The notes beneath the pieces are model-generated. The model saw nothing but the letters and a program-made list of their open reading frames with translations. It was not told where the DNA came from and did not search any database. A stretch of 64,000 nucleotides of DNA from the NCBI RefSeq assembly GCF_001270745.1, contig NZ_LFXL01000039.1:1-64000 (forward strand), in the 5' to 3' direction. The translations under genes were made by a program, and so were the position numbers. Of this stretch, positions 58,090 to 64,000 are shown piece by piece. Within the stretch, counting starts at the first letter, position 1; every line of letters begins with the position of its first letter. Origin of the DNA: Jiangella muralis (lineage in GTDB: Bacteria; Actinomycetota; Actinomycetes; Jiangellales; Jiangellaceae).

Positions 58090-59124
58090 TCACTGTGCGT
58101 GGCTTCGCAGCGGCTCACCGACGTCGTGCATGTGCCGGAGCGCGATGCGATACGACTCGATCAGCGTGGTCTCGGCGTACGAGACGCCCAGCGCCGCGCA
58201 GTGCTGCCGGACGATCGGCTTCGCCTTGCGCAGGTTCGGCGTCGGCATGCTCGGGAACAGGTGGTGCTCGATCTGATGGTTGAGACCGCCCAGCGCGACG
58301 TCCATGAGCGCGCCGCCGCTGACGTTGCGCGAGGTGAGCACCTGCTTGCGCAGGTAGTCCAGCTCGTCCTCGGCGGTGAGCGTCGGCATGCCCTTGTGGT
58401 TCGGCGCGAACGTGCAGCCGAGGTAGATGCCGAACAGCGCCTGGTGCAGGACGATGAACGCGACGGCTTTGCCGGGCGGCAGCACGGCGAAGACCGCCGC
58501 GAGGTAGCCGGCGATGTGGGCGAGCAGCAGACCCAGTTCCAGCCGCCGCCGCTTCAGCCGCGGGTCGAGGGTGGCCCGGACGCTGGCGACGTGCAGGTTG
58601 AACCCCTCCAGCGTCAGCAGCGGGAAGAACAGGAACGCCTGGCGCGCGGCGATGACGCGGGTCAGCCCGCTGGCCTTGCCGGCCTGACGCTCGGACCAGA
58701 CGAGGATCTCCGGCGAGACGTCGGGGTCGAGCTCCTCGTGGTTCGGGTTGGCGTGGTGTCTCGTGTGCTTGTCCTGCCACCAGCCGTAGCTCATGCCGAT
58801 GCCGAGGTTGCCGGCGATGCGCCCGGCGATCTCGCTGGGCCGCCGGGTACGGAACACCTGCCGGTGCGCGAGGTCGTGGGCGACGAGCGCGACCTGCGCG
58901 AAGACGACGGCCAGCACGGCGGCGAGGGCCAGCGTCCACCACGAGTCACCGACGGCGGCGAACACGCTCCAGGCCGCCGCGTAGGCCACGGCGACGAGCC
59001 CGATGCGGACGGCGTAGTAGCCGGGCCGGCGGTCCAGCAGCCCCGCGTCGGCGACCTTCCGGGACAGCCGGGCGAAGTCGCTGCCGGGCCGCGGAGGAGG
59101 GGGGAGATCGGTCTCAGTGGTCAT
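58090..59124 (-). CDS. Fatty acid desaturase (front-end/linoleoyl type)
   Basis: 344 residues from ATG 59124. Histidine boxes HDLAH (about 90), HTRHHANPNH (about 124) and HQIEHH (about 290), with membrane helices around 45-85 and 160-225. The HQIEHH third box (His-x2-His-His with Gln in front) is typical of the linoleoyl-CoA/DesA3-unlike branch, distinct from the delta-9 enzyme at 55637. Needs an electron donor encoded elsewhere. Substrate position is unknown. Confidence 0.88.
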   Translation of the reverse strand: MTTETDLPPPPRPGSDFARLSRKVADAGLLDRRPGYYAVRIGLVAVAYAAAWSVFAAVGDSWWTLALAAVLAVVFAQVALVAHDLAHRQVFRTRRPSEIAGRIAGNLGIGMSYGWWQDKHTRHHANPNHEELDPDVSPEILVWSERQAGKASGLTRVIAARQAFLFFPLLTLEGFNLHVASVRATLDPRLKRRRLELGLLLAHIAGYLAAVFAVLPPGKAVAFIVLHQALFGIYLGCTFAPNHKGMPTLTAEDELDYLRKQVLTSRNVSGGALMDVALGGLNHQIEHHLFPSMPTPNLRKAKPIVRQHCAALGVSYAETTLIESYRIALRHMHDVGEPLRSHAQ

Positions 59125-59194
59125 GCCTCGATCGTCGGAGCAGTGACCCGTCCGGGGACATCCCGCCACCACCCGTCCGGCCCTGGGGACAGCC

Positions 59195-59953
59195 CTACCC
59201 CGAGCGGCCCACGGCGAAGATGCGCCGGTACGGCAGCACGGTCCCGTGCCGGCCGGGCGGGTAGGCGGCGCGCAGCAGGTCGCGGTACTCGGCGACGAAG
59301 ACCTCGCGGGCGGCGTCGTCCAGCGCGGCGAGGTACGGACGCAGCCCCGTCCCGCTCATCCACTCCAGCACGGCGTCGTCGCCCGGCAGCAACTGGACGT
59401 ACGTGGTCTCCCAGACGTCGGCGGCGAACCCGAGGTCGAGCAGCGCGTCGAGGTAGGTCGCGGGCTCGTGCGCGGACGGCCGCTCGAGGTCGTGCAGCAT
59501 CGGCCACCGGTCGCCGGCGGCCAGCTCGCGCAGCAGGACGTGCGTGGGCTCGGCGAAGTTGCCGGGGAGTTGGAAGGCGAGCCAACCGCCGGCGGCGACG
59601 TGCCCGGCCAGCCGCGGCAGCAGGTCGAGGTGACCGGGCACCCACTGCAGCGTCGCGTTGCTGATCAGCACGTCGACGGGGCGCTGCGGCGTCCAGTCGC
59701 GCAGGTCGGCGTGGACGAACTCGACCCCGGCGGGCGGGTCGGCGGGCGTCGCGGCGATCATCTCCGCGGACGAGTCGACGCCGACGACGTGCGCTCCCGG
59801 CCAGTGCCGCGCGAGGCCGGCGGTGAGCGTGCCCGGCCCGCAGCCGAGGTCCGCGACCTCCGTCACATCCGTGGCCCGCACTTGCGCCAGCAGGTCGGCG
59901 AACGGCCGCGCCCGCTGCGCGGCGAAGGTCAGGTAGCGGTCCGGATCCCACAT
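59195..59953 (-). CDS. Trans-aconitate 2-methyltransferase-like
   Basis: 252 residues from ATG 59953, preferred over 59971 because GAGGTGGAG precedes it and MWDPDRYL matches family starts. SAM motif VADLGCGPGTLTAGLA near 34-49, NATLQWVPGHLDLLPRL near 97, and the Tam-like QLPGNFAEPTH. Methylates trans-aconitate to relieve inhibition of aconitase in known members. Divergent from a MarR gene that may control it. Confidence 0.85.
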   Translation of the reverse strand: MWDPDRYLTFAAQRARPFADLLAQVRATDVTEVADLGCGPGTLTAGLARHWPGAHVVGVDSSAEMIAATPADPPAGVEFVHADLRDWTPQRPVDVLISNATLQWVPGHLDLLPRLAGHVAAGGWLAFQLPGNFAEPTHVLLRELAAGDRWPMLHDLERPSAHEPATYLDALLDLGFAADVWETTYVQLLPGDDAVLEWMSGTGLRPYLAALDDAAREVFVAEYRDLLRAAYPPGRHGTVLPYRRIFAVGRSG

Positions 59954-59969
59954 CGCTCCACCTCTCATC

Positions 59970-60019
59970 ATCTTGAGACCAAGATAAATCAGAACACTCT
60001 CTCGACGTCAAGAAACTTG
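59970..60019. promoter_or_regulatory. Candidate MarR operators
   Basis: ATCTTG-AGAC-CAAGAT (59970-59985) is a 16-base inverted repeat close to the usual MarR-type pattern. A second, CAAG-AAA-CTTG (60009-60019), lies 23 bases further. Both sit between the divergent methyltransferase and MarR starts. Confidence 0.6.
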
Positions 60020-60041
60020 GCGGAGGCCGTAGAGTCGGACC

Positions 60042-60542
60042 ATGGCGCAGGACGAGGTCGATCGGCTGACCGAGGCGTGGCGGCACGAGCGGCCCGACCT
60101 CGACGTCAGCCCCATGGAGGTGCTGTCCCGCGTCAGCCGGCTGGCCCGGCATCTCGACCGCGAGCGGCGGGCCGCGTTCGCCGAGCACGGGCTGGAGCCG
60201 TGGGAGTTCGACGTCCTCGCCGCACTGCGCCGGGGCGGCGAGCCGTACGAGCTGTCGCCCGGCGTCCTGCTCGGCCAGACGCTGGTCACCAGCGGCACCA
60301 TGACGGCGCGGGTCGACAAGCTGACCGCGCGTGGGCTGGTCAGCCGGCGCCGCGACGAGGACGACCGCCGTGCCGTCCGGGTCCGCCTCACCGAGTTCGG
60401 CAAGAAGTCCGTCGACGCCGCGCTGGAGGGGCTGCTGGCGAACGAACGGCGGCTGCTGGCCGGGCTCGGCGCCGAGGAGCGCGACCAGCTCTCCGGCCTG
60501 CTGCGCACCCTCGTCCTGCCGTTCGACGACGCACCGAGCTGA
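60042..60542 (+). CDS. MarR family regulator
   Basis: 166 residues. Winged helix (about 50-110): EFDVLAALRRGG, LSPGVLLGQTLVTSGTMTARVDKLTARGLVSRRRDEDDRRAVRVRLT, then a dimer helix. Probably represses itself and the divergent methyltransferase through the inverted repeats at 59970-60019. No cysteine sensor is seen, so the signal is likely a small aromatic ligand. Confidence 0.9.
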   Translation: MAQDEVDRLTEAWRHERPDLDVSPMEVLSRVSRLARHLDRERRAAFAEHGLEPWEFDVLAALRRGGEPYELSPGVLLGQTLVTSGTMTARVDKLTARGLVSRRRDEDDRRAVRVRLTEFGKKSVDAALEGLLANERRLLAGLGAEERDQLSGLLRTLVLPFDDAPS

Positions 60543-60579
60543 CCGCTCGCCGCGCACAATGGTTAGTCTGACCTCGACC

Positions 60580-61827
60580 ATGGGCCCCGTACTGCGCTCC
60601 CCCCGCAGCCGCCGCGTCTGGATCGTGCCGGTGGCGGCGCTCGTCGTGCTCGGCACCGGCGCCCTGCTGCCGGCGCACGCCGAAGTGCCGGTCGAGACGC
60701 CCGCGGGCAGCGAGACGCCCGCGCCGCCCGGCACGCCGTCGCCCACCGTCCTGATGCCGCCGGCCGACTCTCCCGTCGACGAGGTCGTCGGCGGCGAGGA
60801 GCTGGCCGCCACCGGCGTCGCGCTGGTGTCGCCGACGGCGCCGCCGCTGCCCGTCCTCGACGCCCAGGCCTGGCTGGTCGCCGACACCGAGACCGGCGAC
60901 GTGCTGGCCGCGTACAGCCCGCACGAGCGCCGTCCGCCGGCCAGCACGATCAAGCTGCTGACGGCGCTGGCCACCGACACCGCGCTGGAGCCCGACGAGA
61001 CCTACGTCGCCACCGAGGCCGACGCGTCGGTCGAGGGCAGCCGCGTCGGCATCGTCGCCGCCCAGACCTACACCGTCGACCAGCTGCTGCACGGCCTGAT
61101 CCTCGCGTCCGGCAACGACGCCGCGCACGCCATCGCCGAAGCGGCCGGCGGCCAGGAGGTCACCGTCGACAAGATGAACGACGAGGCCCGCAGGCTCGGC
61201 GCGTTCGACACCAAGGCCATCACGCCGCACGGTCTCGACTCCCCCGGCCAGCTGTCGTCGGCCTACGACCTCGCGCTGATCGGCCGCGAGGCCCTTGGCG
61301 ACGCCACCATCGCCGAGCTGGCCGCCACGCCCGTCTACGACTTCCCGGACGTCGGCGGCGCGACGTTCCAGATCCAGAACCAGAACCGGCTGCTCGGTTC
61401 CTACGACGGCGCCATCGGCCTGAAGACCGGCTACACCACGCTCGCCGGCCATACCTTCGTCGGCGCGGTCGAACGCGACGGCCGCACCCTCATCGTCACG
61501 GTCCTCGGCGCCGAGGGCCGGGCCGAGGACGCCGCCGCCGCGCTGTTCGACTGGGCCTACGCCACACCCGAGACCCCTGCCGTCGGCCACCTCGTCGCGC
61601 CCGACGAGGTCGAGGCCATGGTGACCGAGGCGGCCGACGATGGCGACATCCTCGGCCGCAACCCGCTCCAGGACTACGGCGACGCTCTGAGCAGCCCCGG
61701 CGGCAGCTCCGACGACGTCCCCCCGGTGGTCTGGCTCAGCCTGGCCGCGGCGGCGCTCGCCGGCGGCCTCGGCTTCGTGCTGCGGCGCCGCCGGCCGAAG
61801 TCGTCCGGCCGCTACTCGTCGCGCTGA
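60580..61827 (+). CDS. D-alanyl-D-alanine carboxypeptidase (S11)
   Basis: 415 residues from ATG 60580; ATG 60559 would add 7. Signal segment (about 13-32), a Pro/Thr linker, then the penicillin-binding domain with PPASTIKLL (SxxK, about 116-119), SGNDAAH (SxN, about 177) and GLKTGYTT (KTG, about 283), and a C-terminal membrane helix (about 382-402) with a basic tail. Trims the terminal D-Ala of peptidoglycan pentapeptides at the outer membrane face. Its last 16 bases overlap the convergent YihY gene. Confidence 0.92.
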   Translation: MGPVLRSPRSRRVWIVPVAALVVLGTGALLPAHAEVPVETPAGSETPAPPGTPSPTVLMPPADSPVDEVVGGEELAATGVALVSPTAPPLPVLDAQAWLVADTETGDVLAAYSPHERRPPASTIKLLTALATDTALEPDETYVATEADASVEGSRVGIVAAQTYTVDQLLHGLILASGNDAAHAIAEAAGGQEVTVDKMNDEARRLGAFDTKAITPHGLDSPGQLSSAYDLALIGREALGDATIAELAATPVYDFPDVGGATFQIQNQNRLLGSYDGAIGLKTGYTTLAGHTFVGAVERDGRTLIVTVLGAEGRAEDAAAALFDWAYATPETPAVGHLVAPDEVEAMVTEAADDGDILGRNPLQDYGDALSSPGGSSDDVPPVVWLSLAAAALAGGLGFVLRRRRPKSSGRYSSR

Positions 61828-62852
61828 CGGCGCACCGCGAAGCGCAGGGCCTTGGCGGCCCGGGTCGTGAGGACGGCCAGCGCCAGGCCGGCCGCGCCGA
61901 GCACCGCGCCGGCCGCCACCTCCGTCACCCTGGCCTGCCCCGCCGAGAGGACGCCGGCCGGTCCGGCCGCGGCGGCGCCGCCGGTCGTGGCGGCCGCGCG
62001 CTCGTCCTCCGCCCGCTCGTCCTCCTCGAGCTCGTCGATCGCGCTCTCGGCCGTCAGCGCCGCCGCGACCATGAGCAGCCGCGTCACCAGGTAGATCCAG
62101 GCCAGCAGGGCCAGCGGTGCGGCGAACGCCGCGTACGAGCTCTGCGTCGCCGTCCCGACGACGTACTGGACCAGGAACTGCTTGAGGACCTCGAAGACGA
62201 CGGCGCTGAGCAGCGACACGAGGGCGAGATTGCGCACCGGGACCACGATCCGCGGCAGGCCGGACAGCATGTAGGCGAACAGCGCCATGCTGCCGCCCAC
62301 CGAGATCAGGCCGCTGACCAGCCGGAGCATCCAGCTGCCGTTGTCGAACCCGAGCCAGTCGAGCACGTCGCCGGCGTAGGAGACGAGGATGACGCTGGCG
62401 CCGGACGACACCAGGATCAGCACACCGAGCCCGGCCAGCGACACGACGTCGAGGCCCTTGCGCACGAGGAAGTTGCCGGGCTGGTCGTCCAGCCCCCACA
62501 TGGAGCGGACCGCCGCCCGGACCGAGTCGACCCAGCCGAGCCCGGTGAACAGCAGCACGCCGGCGCCGATCACCCCGAGCGTCCCGGCGTTGTTATGGAA
62601 CGTCGCGACGTCGATGTTCAGACCGGGCAGGTTGTCGTCGACGATCTCCTGCACGGTCTCGACGCCGGCCGGGCCGGCGATGGCGCTGACGATGGCGGCG
62701 GCCAGCACCAGCAGCGGAAACAGTGAGACGAACCCGTAGAAACTGGACGCTCCGGCCAGCCGGTTCCCGCGCAGGTCACCGTAGCGCTTCCAGGCGCGTA
62801 GCGGCAGCGTTCGCTGCAGCCGCTCCCAGCTGGCGCGGAGCCGGGCGATCAC
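61812..62852 (-). CDS. YihY/BrkB-type membrane protein
   Basis: 346 residues from GTG 62852, overlapping the preceding stop as GTGA. Six membrane segments and YihY-family features: GASSFYGFVSLFPLLVLAAAI, NLPGLNIDV, GLGWVDSVRAAVRSMWGL. A charged stretch ELEEDERAEDERAA and one more hydrophobic segment end the protein. Function in the family is uncertain (transport or envelope integrity). Confidence 0.85.
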   Translation of the reverse strand: MIARLRASWERLQRTLPLRAWKRYGDLRGNRLAGASSFYGFVSLFPLLVLAAAIVSAIAGPAGVETVQEIVDDNLPGLNIDVATFHNNAGTLGVIGAGVLLFTGLGWVDSVRAAVRSMWGLDDQPGNFLVRKGLDVVSLAGLGVLILVSSGASVILVSYAGDVLDWLGFDNGSWMLRLVSGLISVGGSMALFAYMLSGLPRIVVPVRNLALVSLLSAVVFEVLKQFLVQYVVGTATQSSYAAFAAPLALLAWIYLVTRLLMVAAALTAESAIDELEEDERAEDERAAATTGGAAAAGPAGVLSAGQARVTEVAAGAVLGAAGLALAVLTTRAAKALRFAVRRQRDE

Positions 62853-63400
62853 ACTCGCACTGCCTCCCCCGTCAGGACGAAGTCGCGTTCCCGCCGCCAG
62901 TAGCCGTCGTCGCCGTGCTCGTACAGGCTGAACGCGGCGACGTCGAAACCGGCGTCGTAGCCGGCGAGGGTGTCGAAGGCGTTGTCCATCGCCTCCTCGG
63001 ACACGTGGTGGGCGACGGTGACGTGCGGGTGGTACGGGAAGGACAGCTCGATGTCGAGCGGCCCCGTGCGGATGGCCCCGGACAGCCGCTCGCACGCCGA
63101 GATGCCCTGCGCGAGCGCCACGAACACCACCGGCGACACCGGCAGGAACGTCGCCGTGCCGCGCAGGTGGACGCGGAACGGCGCGAACCGCGCGGCCACC
63201 TTGCCGAGGTGCTCGTACACGCCGGCGCGGTCGGCGTCGGCGATGGCCGTCGGCGGCAGCAGCGTGATGTGCGCCGGGATGGCGTCGGCCAGCGGGTCGC
63301 CGAACGAGCGGCGCCAGTCCTGCAGCTCGCGGCCGTAGGGCTCGGGGATCGGGACGGCCAGGCCGATCGTCTGGCCGGCGGGCCGGGGGGCGTCAGTCAC
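62849..63400 (-). CDS. 2'-5' RNA ligase family protein
   Basis: 183 residues from GTG 63400. Two H-x-T motifs, HITL (about 44) and HVTV (about 125), mark the 2H phosphoesterase fold, one in each half. Family members cleave or join 2'-5' bonds or act on cyclic phosphates; substrate not predicted. Between trpS and the YihY gene in one minus-strand unit. Confidence 0.85.
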   Translation of the reverse strand: MTDAPRPAGQTIGLAVPIPEPYGRELQDWRRSFGDPLADAIPAHITLLPPTAIADADRAGVYEHLGKVAARFAPFRVHLRGTATFLPVSPVVFVALAQGISACERLSGAIRTGPLDIELSFPYHPHVTVAHHVSEEAMDNAFDTLAGYDAGFDVAAFSLYEHGDDGYWRRERDFVLTGEAVRV

Positions 63401-63404
63401 CTGG

Positions 63405-64000
63405 TCACCGCGCGGCGACGAACCCGACGCGCTCGTACACCGTGGCGAGCATCGGCGCGGCCACCTCGCGGGCCTTCTGCGCACCTCGGGCGAGGACGGC
63501 GTCCAACTCGGCGGGGTCGTCGAGGAGCTCCTGGACCCGCTGCTGGAACGGAACGACGACGTCGAGCACCGCCGCCGCCACCTCCTTCTTCAGGTCGCCG
63601 TACCCCCGCCCGGCGAAGTCCTGCTCGATCTGGGCGACCGAGCGACCGCTGAACGCAGCCAGGATAGTGATGAGATTGGTGACACCGGGCTTGTTCTGCG
63701 CATCGGCCACGATCTCGCGCCCGGTGTCGGTGACGGCGCTCTTGATGCGCTTCTCGATGGTCTTGGGCGGGTCGAGCAGCTCGATGAGGCCGGACCCGGC
63801 GATGCTCTTGCTCATCTTCGCCGTGGGTTCCTGGAGATCGTAGATCTTCGCCGTCGCCTCGGGGATGTACGCCTTGGGCAGCACGAACGTCTCACCGAAC
63901 CGGGTGTTGAACCGGCCGCCGAGGTCGCGGGTCAGCTCGATGTGCTGACGCTGGTCCTCGCCGACCGGGACCTGGTCGGCGCTGTAGATCAGGATGTCGG
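63405..64000 (-). CDS. Tryptophanyl-tRNA synthetase, C-terminal part
   Basis: The gene runs off the window end; about 197 residues are visible. YSADQVPVGEDQRQHIELTRD and the KMSKS motif of class I synthetases identify TrpS. The end is complete (…YERVGFVAAR). It charges tRNA-Trp. The 2'-5' ligase-like gene starts 4 bases after its stop. Confidence 0.95.
   Translation of the reverse strand, partial: DILIYSADQVPVGEDQRQHIELTRDLGGRFNTRFGETFVLPKAYIPEATAKIYDLQEPTAKMSKSIAGSGLIELLDPPKTIEKRIKSAVTDTGREIVADAQNKPGVTNLITILAAFSGRSVAQIEQDFAGRGYGDLKKEVAAAVLDVVVPFQQRVQELLDDPAELDAVLARGAQKAREVAAPMLATVYERVGFVAAR

Overview
High-GC actinobacterial chromosome. The gene block peptidyl-tRNA hydrolase - L25/Ctc - PRPP synthetase - GlmU - tRNA-Gln(TTG), frequent GTG starts, ATGA/GTGA/TGATG stop-start overlaps and probable leaderless regulator transcripts all fit an actinomycete. 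The carbohydrate-uptake load would suit a soil or plant-associated genus such as Jiangella, but that name is inference from gene content only.

Layout. 153-4564 (minus): nucleotide-sugar block (epimerase, zinc-finger C-methyltransferase, sugar-1-phosphate nucleotidyltransferase, PIG-L deacetylase) plus a DUF218 membrane protein, closed by a 26-bp perfect hairpin. 4664-8589 (plus): NTP_transf_5-type nucleotidyltransferase, ABC exporter and a membrane protein. 9386-14532 (minus): carbohydrate ABC importer with two Gfo/Idh/MocA oxidoreductases, followed upstream by a 1512-residue secreted protein (sugar dehydrogenase propeller, two DUF1080 domains, cupredoxin) and a divergent ROK regulator. 20775-21503: MerR regulator with thioredoxin. 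21504-22518: one kilobase of non-coding DNA holding an inverted-repeat-bounded element. 22519-24965: VOC protein, methyltransferase, GH25 lysozyme, small membrane protein.

24972-28465 (minus) is the most interesting part: a compact lasso-peptide locus. It reads PqqD-like leader-binding protein, two short precursor peptides (44 and 47 residues), an unusually short asparagine-synthetase-like cyclase, a transglutaminase-like leader peptidase and an HPr-kinase-like protein. Both precursors share a lasso leader, predict a 9-residue Ala1-Asp9 ring and end in Ser, the residue phosphorylated by lasso kinases of the paeninodin type. Hairpins separate precursor from precursor and precursor from cyclase. 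No exporter lies in this block; the nucleotidyltransferase/ABC pair at 4664-7848 is a possible displaced part.

28512-31428 (minus): sulfate activation genes cysD, cysN and cysQ. 31547-43640 (minus): one long operon, DUF624 - two permeases - binding lipoprotein - GH30-like glycosidase - M14 carboxypeptidase - GxDLY/SGNH esterase - sulfatase, with a divergent IclR regulator, an unrecognised protein and a GH2 beta-galactosidase on the other strand (43726-48880). This looks like a dedicated system for a sulfated, acylated glycan or glycoconjugate. 48874-50388: polyprenyl glycosylphosphotransferase. 50518-54574: housekeeping block and tRNA-Gln. 54619-64000: tRNA-adjacent HTH/homing-endonuclease-like gene, two fatty-acid desaturases with a TetR regulator, methyltransferase/MarR pair, D,D-carboxypeptidase, YihY-type membrane protein, 2'-5' RNA ligase-like protein and the 3' part of trpS.

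All calls come from reading translations and motifs; no searches were run.
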